Shown in pieces: positions 1 through 12,078 of a stretch of DNA of 64,000 nucleotides. How positions within the stretch are numbered: the stretch's first letter is position 1; each line of letters opens with the position of its first letter. Source of the DNA: Synchiropus splendidus (taxonomy: Eukaryota > Chordata > Actinopteri > Syngnathiformes > Callionymidae); NCBI RefSeq assembly GCF_027744825.2, contig NC_071334.1:27357937-27421936 (forward strand), given 5' to 3'. A program made the position numbers and the translations under genes. The notes below the pieces were generated by a model, which was not told the origin of the DNA, did no database searches, and saw only the letters and a program-made list of their open reading frames with translations.

Positions 1-586
1 ATAATGTTACAGCTGCCACATACTGTCTGTCGTTTAGAGTTACATACAGAACAAACCTCACAACAACTAACATTTAGCATTTTACCTATTAGCCTCAACT
101 TCATTGTGTTAGAATCAACTTTGGATATGAAAGAAACAACAACAAAATAAACATGAACAAAATACACTTTTTTCTTATTTTATCTTCTCTAGTTAAACAT
201 TTAACTCAACACGTAACATCTTTTTATATTATTGCTTTCCATAGATGCACCATTATTTTCTTTTATGATGACAGAAAATTAAATATTATCATGAGTTACC
301 TTTAACTCTATTTAACAGATCTAACATTACCTGGCAATAAAATATACATTTCTATTAAAATAACTGTATCATTTTATGGTTTAAAAAGGTTCAGGTCACA
401 CAATGTCCATTTCAAACACAATTGCATGGAAAAAAAAGCTGCAAGTATATTATTTCAGTGACAATAAAAGGAACAACAACGTGGATCATCAGTCGCGAGG
501 CAACTGATTAGTCAACTCTGGCCCTGTGGACTGTGTCTTGGTGGGTCAGGAGTCAGAGCAGGGGGAGGAGGTGTGGCTGAGCATAC
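1..586 (-). other. intron, left edge (splice site 4 intron)
   Basis: AT-rich intron after the last exon in the window. I looked for the SS4 cassette wording (NERLAIARQRIPYRLGR) and for RQLTIFNSQ and found neither. Nothing else seen. Confidence 0.7.
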
Positions 587-758
587 CTGAAGGGTAGCGC
601 TCAATGACTGGCAGGTCATCTAGCTGGAGGGTGGCATTACCCCCACTGCGGGTGAAGCGAATGATGTGGTACTTCCCGTCATTGACAAACTTGGAGCTTT
701 CCTCTATGTTGATGTCGTCAGTGCCAACGTTGAACACCACTCGGATGTTGCCTTTGTC
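587..758 (-). CDS. nrxn1: nrxn1 exon: LNS6 up to splice site 4
   Basis: The 172-nt exon (phase 0 to 1) starts GACAAAGGCAAC after GCTCAAAG and ends CCT TCA G before GTATGC. It encodes [40 protein letters not shown], then [17 protein letters not shown]. It stops exactly at splice site 4. The next exon (SS4 cassette or RQLTIFNSQ) is not in the remaining 586 bases. Confidence 0.95.
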
Positions 759-924
759 CTTTGAGCAAGTAAAAAGATACAGGACTGATGCACACTTCTA
801 TTACAAGTCTGCTTCAAGTCTGCAGATTTATGCTCATGCGGAATAACGTTCACTTAGTGTTAGACTTTGTATCACGTTGCTTTTACTTACTGTCAGTTTA
901 AAAAACGTGTATACTAATACTTAC

Positions 925-1106
925 TATCTGCAATTGAAGATAATCTCCCAATCCAGAGGCACTGTCCACACGCAGCAGAACAGCGTGTTTCTGTTGAGTG
1001 CTGAATCCAAGGGCAAGTCTGTCAGCTCGGGTGCTGGGGCGCTCATTTGGGGGCCACGTGTAGACCACCATTCCACCATCCCGACCAAAGATATAAGTCG
1101 TCCCGG
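925..1106 (-). CDS. nrxn1: nrxn1 exon: start of LNS6
   Basis: The 182-nt exon (phase 1 to 0) starts CCGGGACGACT after GCCATCCAG and ends TTG CAG ATA before GTAAGT. It encodes [40 protein letters not shown] and [20 protein letters not shown]. It is the first exon shared by alpha and beta forms and begins the neuroligin-binding LNS6. The Asp of GLGDY is a calcium ligand in beta-neurexin structures. Confidence 0.95.
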
Positions 1107-2257
1107 CTGGATGGCAATGACAAAAATGACTCAGAAGCAGCCCAGATACAATTTGTTATAAAAGGGCTATCGGCAGTCGTGAAATAAATAAGTACAGACC
1201 AGCAGCTTGTTCTCACAGTTGATGACTCTTCAATTAAAATTATAATGATGATAATCTCAAAACTTGACCTGATTAAGAATCTACACAAATATTTAGAGTC
1301 CATTTTAGGTAGCTAAATAAATGTGAACAATTCGTGATCATCAAAAATGAGTAATAAAAATTCTGCACAGGATATATAGTAAAAGAATCATGTAATCGCC
1401 TATGAAAGCAGTTAAATGTACATCATTGTATCCAAAAAAGATAAGATAACTATTAAGATCATTTTTAGTTACAATGTCATAGATGGCTTTTTGAGTCAAG
1501 AAACCAAAAAAATAATTTACATTAAACACCAAAAAACAGATCACATAGGACTTGAAAGGATGGAAACAAATGACGCTGATGACAGCAGCTGATTTGAGAA
1601 GATAAAATAGCGCCCTCGCATGCTTCACATTTGTAATCACATCTTTCCATCACTGCTTGCCAGAGCAAGTCAGATTCCTCCACTATAACCGTGCACACTC
1701 CCTGGTCTCAGCCATTCTTTTCACTTTCACCTTCATCACCTGTAACCTCATTTACGAGCTACATATGACACAGTTTTGTAACAGGATCTAAAGAAATACA
1801 TAGTTTTTCAGTAAAAAACATCACAAAAAAGGTTTAAATGACATTGCAAATGCAATCACACTTCATTCTTTAAAACCAAATTTGAAAACACTATAAAATC
1901 GAACAACTTATTCATAACTCTGACTTGAAGCGTTTCTCATCATTTAGAATTAAGCATTCTCTTCCTTTTTCTTGAAATCTTGAAATTCAAATTCCATATT
2001 TACAAATTCGACATTTAAATCAGCATACTAAACAGTGGCATGCAAAAGAGAAAACCACTCAAAAATGCATGAAAAGGAAATACAAAAATAAAAGAAACAC
2101 TTCCAAAATGGAATTATTTGTCCCTTCTCCCAATTAACATATTTCCAGAGATCTCATGCAAATCCATCCATAACTTTTAAGATATTTAGAACACAGACAA
2201 ACAATGGCATTGAATATATAACCTCCTTGGTGGAGGGTATTAAGAATACCAACTCAC
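1107..2257 (-). other. intron between EGF3 and LNS6; expected site of the beta exon
   Basis: A 1151-bp AT-rich intron. In mammalian NRXN1 the beta-neurexin promoter and first exon lie in this intron. No ATG-led frame ending in a phase-1 donor, and no His-rich wording of the beta N-terminus, is visible on the minus strand. Confidence 0.7.
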
Positions 2258-2377
2258 CATCATTGCATAGCGGTCCTGCATACGACGTCATGCTACAGTC
2301 ACAGGTGAACCCCTCCCATTGCTGCAGACACACACCCTGATTGGAGCAGGAATCCTCCTGACAGGTGGTGCTCGGTC
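2258..2377 (-). CDS. nrxn1: nrxn1 exon: EGF3
   Basis: The 120-nt exon (phase 1/1) starts GACCGAGCACC after GTCACTGCAG and ends AAT GAT G before GTGAGT. It reads [40 protein letters not shown]. Six EGF cysteines are present. It lies in a small exon just upstream of where beta-neurexin transcripts begin in mammals. Confidence 0.96.
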
Positions 2378-2906
2378 CTGCAGTGACACATGTAGGGAGA
2401 GGGTGCGTGCCAAAGTTAGCAGCGTAAAACTATTGTCACGAGTGTGACTGGATCCCTCCAAAAAGAGCACAACATAGTTTTAAACACTGTTTACATAGCG
2501 CAGCAATGATGCTGTGGTTAGTAATATTAGTAGGAAATGAAAAACTTTTTTTTAAATCTGGATAAACTAGGGTTGGAACTAGGGAAGCATGCAAGCGTGG
2601 GGTCAAGAACAGCAGGAAGTAGTAAACAAAAGGGACATGTCTGTGCTAAAAAGAGTCTCCTTCAATATTCATTTGTAAAAGTACACAGTCTGTTTCGTCT
2701 GACATGGAGGAAAGAGGCTTGAATGACTGACAATTCAGATCAGGAGTCAGTGAGAGGGGTCTGGAGAGCATGCTGCTTTGTGACCCGGGCGATGGTGATG
2801 TTACCACGGTGATGCACGCGCTGGGAAAGGACAGGTCACCTCTGTCCTAACTGACTCCGGATCACTGGGATCCACACAACACTTGATACCACAAGGAAGT
2901 TTCTAC

Positions 2907-3795
2907 TAGGGATGCACGATATGTAACCACATCAGTTTCCTATCGATCTAAGCTTTCTTTTAAGCCAGTATTCTGCACAATACACAAGGGCGTCAGCTTT
3001 GAGAAGAGGCGAGGGGCACAAAAACGATGAGCAAAAGCGACTTTTGAAAAGTGGCGGTGAATCGAATGGTTTTACTTTAGATTAGGCTACTATAAAAATC
3101 GTCAGCAACACAGGCTTGTTCTAAGTGAAATATCTTGTTTTTAATATTTATCTTTTCTCACAAATCCCTCTTGAGCGAGACATACTTTTTGAACACCGTT
3201 AGCTTTATCTCTGTTTTTTCACCTGGCCAGGAGTGTCTGCCTGCAGTGGAGACAAAATTACCCTTGGCAAAAAGTGCTCCACTAAACCGACGCCTACCGA
3301 CAATACAGGAGACAGGAGACGCCTTATACTCTCAGTAGAACGCTTTCAGGCTGACAATCACTTAAAAAATGCGATGGATGTAAATCTTTGTTATTAAGTA
3401 GAACCATTCGATGCCATATATCTCATGGTTATGTTGTCATCTAGTCCATCAACCATGAGTGCAACTAAATATTTTATGAGGGCGGCTTGATTTACGATAT
3501 AATCATGCTGAGAAAAGAAGTCATGTTACACTGTCCTAATGCAAGATGAGCCGCTTAACGTATTGTGTGACTCAAACTGTTCTCACTGAATTTCCTGTGT
3601 GGATGAGTTGTCAGACCTTAATCTAAAAACCATATTTTTCAGGTGTGGAGGACAAAATCATTCAGCAACGATTACATCAGAGGCCGTGGACACAAGAAGA
3701 CGGACTGACCACTCATTTTCGTTACAAGGATTATTTAATCTTCAAAGCAGGTATGTGCTGCTAGAGAAACAAAACCTCCATATCGTGCATCACTA
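2907..3795. mobile_element. non-autonomous hAT-like DNA transposon (889 bp)
   Basis: The left end reads TAGGGATGCACGATATG and the right end CATATCGTGCATCACTA, inverted repeats with 16 of 17 bases matching. The 8-bp duplication GTTTCTAC flanks both ends exactly (2899-2906 and 3796-3803), the size made by hAT transposases. The inside has no credible transposase frame, so it must have been moved in trans. It lies in the intron between the LNS5 end exon and the EGF3 exon. Confidence 0.9.
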
Positions 3796-4098
3796 GTTTC
3801 TACATCATAGTTCTCACTGGCACATGTCTGTCTGGCATGCTCACACAGAGTGATATACCTTGCAAGTCAGCTTTCATCAATGTAACTTTTTGTCAGCCAA
3901 ACAAAAAAGCAAACAAGCAAATCAAGTTAGATGGTTAGTCGGTGCAGATGCTGCTCGGGGTGGATCAGACTAGTAGGGCGACTGGAGTAGAAATGAAAGT
4001 TGGAAAACTTTCTAAATGAACCAGCAACAGGGTTAGTGGGTTATTTAATAAAATGATGGACGAAAAGACACAAGAACACAGCAAGCTAATTGTCTTAC

Positions 4099-4272
4099 CT
4101 TCACAGCCTCTCTCCACTTGTCCCATCGTTGCCAGGGCGTCAGCCAGAAGGTCAGGAAGACGGCCATTCAGATCGACTGTGGCGAGGCAGCCCTGAAATC
4201 CCTCTCTGGAGTGGACCAGCTTAGGCAGGTCTCTGTACATCTCTTTGGAGACACCTCCGATATAAAGGTCAC
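4099..4272 (-). CDS. nrxn1: nrxn1 exon: end of LNS5
   Basis: The 174-nt exon (phase 1/1) follows TCTTCAAAAG and ends GGC TGT GAA G before GTAAGAC. It encodes [40 protein letters not shown], then [18 protein letters not shown] paired Cys closes the LNS5 domain before EGF3. Confidence 0.96.
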
Positions 4273-4788
4273 CTTTTGAAGAGGATGATTATAAATGTCA
4301 GCTTCATGAACCCATCACAAACACTTTCTAAAGCCTCTGTTTATATTTCTCCTAGCATAACCTTTACGAATGCATTTAATCATGTAACATTTACATTTAT
4401 TGTCCATCCAAAAATAAATAAATGAAATTATGTATTACTGTTTAACTAACAAAATAGAAATTTAGAAATACTCAATCGCTATTGGTCAAAAATAAATATA
4501 CATGTATACATCATTTCCATAAACAGCACAAGTGTTCACATTAAACCATGTAGCTACACAACATTAACAATTAATGAATGACTATACTGTATGTCTCAAG
4601 TACTTATACTCATTTTTGTTTGTTAACATGCTATTACTTGTGTAACTTTTCATTTTGAATATTGCCTTCAAAATCTCAACGAATAAATTCTCCTGACTTT
4701 GACCAAGTACTGTCCTCAGATGAGATCATTCCTCTGCACAGGCGCTGATGAATCTAATTTGAAGCTGCTTGCGTATGTATGAGTGTAC
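4273..4788 (-). other. intron within LNS5
   Basis: AT-rich intron of 516 bp. Nothing beyond splice signals seen. Confidence 0.7.
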
Positions 4789-4979
4789 CCTTCAGGTCCA
4801 GGTTCTTGGCGCCCATGGTGGTCTGCGTGGTGACCTTGGTGTCAATTTTGACCGTGTGAAGGTTGTTGGTGTCCCGGGAAATGTGCACGTTGTGCCAGTG
4901 GTTGTCGTTGAGGGGACTGTTAGAGTTGCCCTTGATCAGGTGCGCACCGTTGCCCAGATCAGAGATGTAGTGCAGGTAG
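4789..4979 (-). CDS. nrxn1: nrxn1 exon: middle of LNS5
   Basis: The 191-nt exon (phase 2 to 1) starts C TAC CTG CAC after CCCTTTAG and ends CTG AAG G before GTACAC. It encodes [39 protein letters not shown] and [20 protein letters not shown]. The sequence has YISDLGNG where mammals have YVFDLGNG, a change in a core strand of the fold. Confidence 0.95.
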
Positions 4980-5389
4980 CTAAAGGGGGTTCACAGGAGC
5001 AGACAAGACAGGACTAAATAAATCAGCAGTCGAATGGCAAATTAATCATATTCTCGCTGGAGAACAAGACAGGGTCATACACTTGACGGTATTATAATCT
5101 GTCTTCAAGAATATCATTAGAGCTGCGAAGAAACAGGTGACTGACCCTAGAATTTATGGCACAGCGCTTGATATATCAGCTCGACAGTCCCTCATTAATT
5201 GCAACTCTAGTAATTACAAGCTATAGTTAGATTATAATAAATACTCATCACTCAGTGTTTGAATGAAGGCCACACACTTCAATCTATGAAGTATAATGCT
5301 TTTAACTATTATTGAACATGCTATGACCAGTCCATTGAAAGTTTTATAAATGTGTCTTAACTGCCTTTGAGAATATATATTGGAGCTTC

Positions 5390-5500
5390 CTCAGCAGAAT
5401 CTCAGCAAGAAGGTTGCAAGTTCAATACCACAGTCACCACATTTTGTAGGTCAACTTGGGTCCATTCTATGTGGAGCTAATTTATGTATCAGTTCATTAT
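5390..5500 (+). repeat. degenerate tRNA-derived SINE-like fragment
   Basis: The stretch CTCAGCAAGAAGGTTGCAAG followed by TTCAATACC, then a TGGGT run and TGTGGAG, follows the order of fish tRNA-SINEs (box-B-like core, then TGTGTGGAGTTTGCATG-type sequence). Recognition is by memory of such families and the copy is decayed. It lies in the 4980-5567 intron; the rest of that intron shows nothing. Confidence 0.45.
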
Positions 5501-5567
5501 TGTATGGATATGCAGCTCAAAAAAGTCTCTTCAACTACACAGTTCAGTATAACAGTGATGATCTCAC

Positions 5568-5949
5568 CCTTTGACAAGCTCCACCACAATGAAGTCGTTG
5601 CCATCGCCTCTGTTGTATAGAATAAGGCCATCGGGAGAAGTGGTCTTGAACTGCATGAACAGATGCATGGAGTAGTATGCCTGCAGCGTGGGCAGCGTGA
5701 CGAAACTGGAGCGTGATCGGAATGTGACAGGGTCAGCCACGATACTCTTGTAGCCGATGACGGCGTTGAGCTCGCAGTAGTCGATGTCACCGTTTTTACA
5801 GAGGTCAATGTACGGCATGCCATTCAACGCCAGGCCCTGGAGATGCCCGATGAAATTGGAGGGCACCGCAGGCATGAACCGTTTCTCTGTCACTATGCCG
5901 GTCTCCACATTGTGGAACTCCAGTTGTGTGTGGTCACCTGCCATTTGAC
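5568..5949 (-). CDS. nrxn1: nrxn1 exon: end of LNS4 and start of LNS5
   Basis: This 382-nt exon (phase 1 to 2) begins GTCAAATGGCAG after ACGTCCAG and ends GTC AAA GG before GTGAGA. It encodes [20 protein letters not shown], then the LNS4 end [18 protein letters not shown], then LNS5 from [20 protein letters not shown] to [12 protein letters not shown]. The AVIGYKS segment differs from mammalian ARFGFRN. Confidence 0.96.
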
Positions 5950-6201
5950 CTGGACGTAGGGAAGGGGAACACACAGTGTTGGCTTCTTTACACAATAAGC
6001 ACAACCTCAGAGCTGTCTGATAGTCACAGATTAATTAATAACTTTTAAAGGCTTTCTATTTAAAAAAAAATGTGGTATAGAATTAGATACATTGTTCTAT
6101 TCCTGAGTACTAAATACACACAGGTATCCAGCATTTAACAGCAATGAAGATCATCTTGTTTCTAATTGTAAAACATATCAAATGGATACAATTTTGGTCA
6201 C

Positions 6202-6324
6202 CTTCAACAGGCTGCAGGTCATCCACGGTGAGTTTGAGGCTCTTTCCTCGCCGGACCACCCTCACTGTGTGCCACTCATTGTCATTGAGACCTGAGCCCG
6301 CAAAGATGGTCTCTGGGCCTTTAC
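6202..6324 (-). CDS. nrxn1: nrxn1 exon: LNS4 continued
   Basis: The 123-nt exon (phase 1/1) starts GTAAAGGCCCAG after AATTGTAG and ends GTT GAA G before GTGACC. It encodes [20 protein letters not shown], then [38 protein letters not shown] is a neurexin LNS4 hallmark. LQPVE replaces the mammalian QQAMT. Confidence 0.95.
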
Positions 6325-8215
6325 CTACAATTAGTCCAAAGCATCATTAACATTTGCACAGAAGAGGGGGCAGACAGAGTGACAGGGACAGTTGCAGAGA
6401 GACAGAAACAGATTAAGATCAAGAAAAAGAGCCAGGCAGTTTGAGTTGGGATTTCAGAGATGAGAAAATGTAGGAGGGAGAGGTCAGATGGCGGGGACGC
6501 ATTCAACTCATCTCATAAAATAAGCGCGGAGACAAATTTGCCAGACAGAACGGATTCACATAAATCATAATGCAGTCGTGACGATCAAAAACCTGACGCA
6601 CACAGTCTGATTGCGATCTCTCCATAAATACTGTTGTACTCCTCTAGGTGGCAATAAACGCACAGAAGTGGCCCGGTCGCTCTCCAAGGTGCTGAGCAGT
6701 CCAATCATCATGTCTCACGCTCTCTGCCTGTCTACCAGCGCATGTTCTCACACAGTTGACTGCACACATTTGGCAGACTTGCTAAAATGATGGCATCGCC
6801 TCAAGTCAACCCCTTCAAGAGACCAAAGGGCCGCAGTTGGCCCTTTGACGGTTAAACCATGCTGGCCCAGACAGGTTGGATTCAAAATAAAAATGTGTTG
6901 TGTTCACAGTTGTTTTTTTGAATTTTCATTACTATAAAATAATGAATAAATTATATGAAAATATTTTTGTCATTACAAATCAGTTACAATATAAATATAA
7001 AGATGAGCATCTTTGTGAATATATTTTTCCAAAAAGTTTCATTGAGTGTTCACCAGAAATATACTCACATAACACTAAAAAAATCATGCAGAAAATATTG
7101 GTATTAATTTGATACCTTTTTTAAATAATAAATAGCCTCAAAGGGTTTTTCTACTGTGTCTTTGAATGGCATCATGTTCACCCCACCTTCACAAAGAAAT
7201 GCATACTCTTCAGCATGCACACACAGACACTATTTATTTCCTAGTTAGGACAGGAAACCACTCAATGCTTTCTCCAGCCTCTCACCCTAAACCTAACCAT
7301 CCAAAACAAATGGTAAAACTTAACCAAGGCTCTACACCAAACGTAAACCCAATTATAATGACCTAGTTATTTTGAAGTTTTAATTCTCAAATTTTGGCTT
7401 AACTTTGTCCCAATGGTCCCAACTTAGCCAAATGTCATGTTTCCCACATTTGGTCTTCATAAGAATATATCATCCTGCACACACACACAACCAGACAGAG
7501 AGTCTCTCTGCCTTCACTCGACTTTAGCAGTGCGAGTCAGTCGGCTCACACTGACCTATTGGAAGATATGACGGCAGGAAGGTGAGAAGCAAACTGACCC
7601 AAGTGAATTGCGCTGCAGAAAATGTCAAGTGTGCCTGCATCACTCTGCGCCCAACACTCGCACACAGGTGGGGAGAGAAAGAGAGAGGCGGCGCAGGCAC
7701 GCGAGCACCACTGAACAAAAATGAAAAGCAAATTTCAAACGACTGCACGATATATGTGCAGCTAAAAGAATGCACTGGGAGAGGACAGAGGGATCCCCTG
7801 AGGAGACTCAGCTGCGCTCCAGGCATGAGCATCTCATCCTGTTACCATGGATCACTGCCCAGTGCCGAGTGAAGAAGATGCATGTGTGAGTATGCGCATA
7901 TGCAGGCTAACACTCAAAGAATGACGGATTGAAAGAGAGATGCAGTGATCTGTGTCAACCTGGGAATAGACAGAGGCCCGCACAAACACACACACACGCC
8001 TATTTTGGGTCAGTGCACTCAGCAGTATGGTGAGTTAATGCTACAAGCCAGAGCAGCGCCTCTATCATGCTAAAGCACGGGAGGGCAATTAAATTTCCCA
8101 TGGGGACACAAGAGTAAGTTGGACTGTAGCAGAGGACTGGTCCAATTGTGAAATATGTGATGCAAATAAAACAAAACCCACATATTAAGTAATTCAAAAG
8201 TAAAACAATGATAGA

Positions 8216-8334
<119 letters not shown>

Positions 8335-8802
8335 GACACAGTTGGAAAAAATATATTAAAACAATACAAGAGGTAGCATTTGTTCAATCTAGTCTTATCA
8401 TTGACGGCAGATAAGAGCATGTTAATGGAGACACAATCAGCATGAAAACTTGTTTCATAATTCATTAGGAAGAAATCACAAATGGGCTTTTTCTGCTGGA
8501 TAAGCCTCAAATCTCTCCCATGCCGAGGCTTTTATTTGACTGCTGAGTGGACTATTTTGGTGGCGCCTCGCTGTTAAATACATTTTTTTCCTCCTTGCCT
8601 CTTGAATATGAGATGTATAATTTATTGTATGCACACAATGTGCAAGAGGAAGCGAAGGCCTACTGAAATGTTCATTGAGACAACCAGTCTAAAATTGGCC
8701 AGCCCACATGCAGGACAGCAACAGCAACTGTGTGGCTAGTTGAGTTTCCATGGCAACTGCAGTCGTCCATTTCAGCACCTCTTTGCCGTCACACAGCTTT
8801 CG

Positions 8803-8823
8803 TCTCTCTCTCTCTCTCTCTCC
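8803..8823. repeat. (TC)n microsatellite
   Basis: About ten uninterrupted TC units followed by a pyrimidine-rich CCCTCCCTTTTC stretch. Confidence 0.9.
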
Positions 8824-10700
8824 CTCCCTTTTCTTTTCTGTCTCTTGTGGTCGTGACGGAGAGAAACTCCACATGAGGGAATTAAACTTCATCAGGATTC
8901 AGCCCCACTCATCGACACACAATCCGACGCACAAATCACAGATGGGCAACGAAAAGACACAGGATGAAACACTTCTTGAAAATCCCTTGTGTGTAGTTTA
9001 GTGAGTGAAAAGCAAAAGCAGACAGACGGAAGGGATGAAGGTACGACTGAGAAAGAGCAGCTATAAGTGATCTTTTGTCTGTGGCATGAAGGAGAAGTAA
9101 TTAGTCTGGAGTTAAGCTAGCGTTCAGTCTCAGGCTACATCTGACACATCAGCCTCTCTTTTATTTATTTATTTTTAAAAATCTCATTTTCCCTTTCTCC
9201 CACCACCAGCAGCCTCATGTCTCGCTTCACTTTCTCCACTAAAATGGCTGACATGAAAAAAACCCAACCCTCAGCAAAAATTACACCGCACCTGTGGCAA
9301 ACACACTCACAATTACTTTCCCCTGCTATCAACACACACAGATACGCACACACAACGTACAGAGAAATATGAACTCTGGTGGACTGACTTAAAAAAGAAT
9401 CGCAAAGGACAGGGTTTTGATGAACCGAACCAAACACTAAGGCCAGTTAAATCACCTTCTATGGTAAAATCGAGATGTTACACTGGACGTGTGTGGGCAA
9501 GTCACAATTTTGTGACTATAGCATTATAAAACAAAACGTTTATGATGATGTTATACATTTAAAACATGTAGGTTAATTATGTATTGTTTCATTTTATCCT
9601 CAATATACTTATTATTATTATTTTTTTTCAATTAGTTTGTTTATTTTGACGGACAATAAATGCTGTTAGAATCTTTTAAGCAGTAATACGCATTTTAATT
9701 AAACAGTTCGATATAACAACAACAATCAACGATTGTTGATTTTTAGAATTTAAACAGCAATGAATGATTATGAAGCTATGAAGGCCAGACTTTGCTCCAT
9801 CTGCACTAGAATATAAAACAACATCCCCTAACTTCACCATTACAGACACATCACGACGTGGCAGCGATGAGAAACATTAGAATTCGTAGTAGTGCAAACT
9901 CAAATCTCTGAGCATCAACAACAATCAAATGGCCCTACGATGCCTGAAGAATCTCAGCTGTGATGCAACACCACTGAGCTGAGACACTGGCAGATGAGTG
10001 AGCTTCTCACTCAATGTCTAAAGGAGATATCAGAGATATCCTCAAACAAAACAAAGTCTGAACAGCTGCTTCTGTGTCGGCTCCAGACATCCTCCCAGGC
10101 TTGGCTCTTTGTGTCATGATGTTGATCACCACATACTTAATTGAAGTCGATAAATAACCAATAGCATCAGGCTACATTACTGATGAGAGTACACATCATC
10201 TCTGCTCCCACCCTGACATATGGCAGTGCACAGTGGGATGTATAATATAAGTAATGGGAGTCAAACAGTATGGACCTTATATTTTACCTTCTATATCAGT
10301 TGAAAACCAGATCCCAAAACATATCTTGACATATCTTGACAAGATAGACATCATTAAAAATTAAAAAGCAAGAATGAAATTTCACGTCAGCAAAACATGA
10401 CACAAACGGCCTCATCACATTAATGAAATTTAAAATAAATATTTGTGTTCACCTGAATATCTTTCCACTTACAATGAAGTACATGCTGACATCAGGTTGA
10501 TCCTCAGTTGATAAAGCAGGATAGAAATGGGATTCTATTTTTTCCAACAAGCGCTATATATTTATGTCATTCATAAAGGCCTTCAAGATGTAAAAAGATT
10601 TTAAAGGCCTGCTGACACCCTAAGAAGAACACAAAATACCACTCATACTGGAGAGGGAGGATGTAGGGAGGAAAGTGAGGTGAGATGGAGTATCACTTAC

Positions 10701-10727
10701 TGGCTGTACAGTTTATCCTGATACAGT
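10701..10727 (-). CDS. nrxn1: splice-site-3 cassette exon (27 nt, DCIRINCTA)
   Basis: The 27-nt exon lies between CTCCAG and A/GTAAGTG and keeps phase 1. With its neighbours it reads D-C-I-R-I-N-C-T-A-S before KGPET; skipping it gives G-K-G-P-E-T. Mammalian NRXN1 has DCIRINCNSS here, so both cysteines and the length are conserved. The cassette lies in LNS4. Confidence 0.93.
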
Positions 10728-12078
10728 CTGGAGGAAGAGCAGAGCAGAGGGTTAATGCTGCACACACAAAACGTTCTTCACGTCCCGGGGATGCACACAA
10801 CGACACACCCTGCACTTAAACCAGTCATGCTGGGATACACAGATTATTATTAAGCAGATATGAAATCTACATTTGGTAATAGAATCACTTCCTCCAAAGG
10901 AAAAATAAACTCTAAGGTGAGTTGAGCCTCCCAGCATGAATGGTGTGCTTTGTTTTGTTGCCTGCTCTGAGACGGGCAGATTAGAATGTGCTTCACTTTG
11001 ACAGTGAACACATCCTGTTTTTGTAGTCCGTCCAGAGCACAAATCTCCACAAAATGACCTGAAGATTTCACCGTCAAGCTTTTCTGTTGTGAACTGTTCT
11101 GGTGTGTCGTGTGGCGTCAACCGCAGGAGGACGTGGCTGCAGACAACCAGAGACCAACACATGCACCCCGATGTGTGTGTTTCATGTGTATGTGTGCAGG
11201 AGCAAAGATGAGTGAGATTCATAAATAACAGAAGGACAGATTCCCCCAGCACACAAAAATGTTTTGACTTGAATGTGTGTGATGTTTGGGATGCAGAGGT
11301 CCACTGGGAGTGAGCACAGGAATGCAGCTCAAGGCTTGACCCTCTGTTCAACACAAAAGCAACTCAACTGAACTTCAGCACGTATTTGATGTATAAACCT
11401 GGGCCCAATTTACTGAGATTGGAATCAAAGCTCCTCTTTTTTGCCACGTCACTCTTGTATTTATAGGATTTTTTGTTGATTTTTATAACATAATAAAATT
11501 TTCACTTACAGATATTGACATGTATTTTTATTTAGCGCCAAAAAAAGCTATAATGCAGTACGGTTAAGTGGTCAAAAAAGCTAATCAACATCTGTCTACT
11601 TTAGAAAGGACTGATTCCTGATTTCAGTTTTCAGTCTGATGGTTTCCCTTCTATTATTAAATTCCTCTACTTGTTTTGAAAAATACACAATGAAATGACT
11701 CCAGAGTGCTGTGAACTACAACCCAACCCAGCTTCACTTTTGTAAACACATCAAAGCAGATCTAATTCATGGCAAAACGGTGACAAATCACAGCATGTTA
11801 AAAAACAAAACAAAAAACAAACTCAAGATAAAATTAGCTTAAGCTCTTGTGGTCACCGTTTGCAAACAGCATCTGACATATGGAAGAATTTGGACAAGTG
11901 TGTGGACTTTAGGGGGAAGATATACACTTTAAAAATCTTTGTAAATCCGACCCACGTGTAGAAAATCTTATCCTCAACAGTGTGTACACGTCAATCTGAA
12001 TCAATGCCACGAGAGCAGCACCTGATCCTTTCTCCTCAGAGGTCATTTGAAAATCTACATGTGACTAGATGTGTATAC
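10728..12078 (-). other. intron between LNS4 exon and SS3 cassette
   Basis: A 1.35-kb intron. The 200-codon minus-strand open frame at 10752-11354 has no recognisable domain and abuts the SS3 acceptor; I treat it as chance. Nothing else seen. Confidence 0.7.

Noticed and set aside
2795..2830. CTGTCCTTTCCCAG acceptor followed by CATCACCGTG/GTAACA, considered as a beta or extra exon
   Set aside because: The 16-nt segment breaks frame between the flanking exons, and read as a start exon it has an upstream stop with no ATG.
10752..11354. 200-codon minus-strand frame ending just before the SS3 exon
   Set aside because: No recognisable domain, low-quality composition, and inside a neurexin intron.
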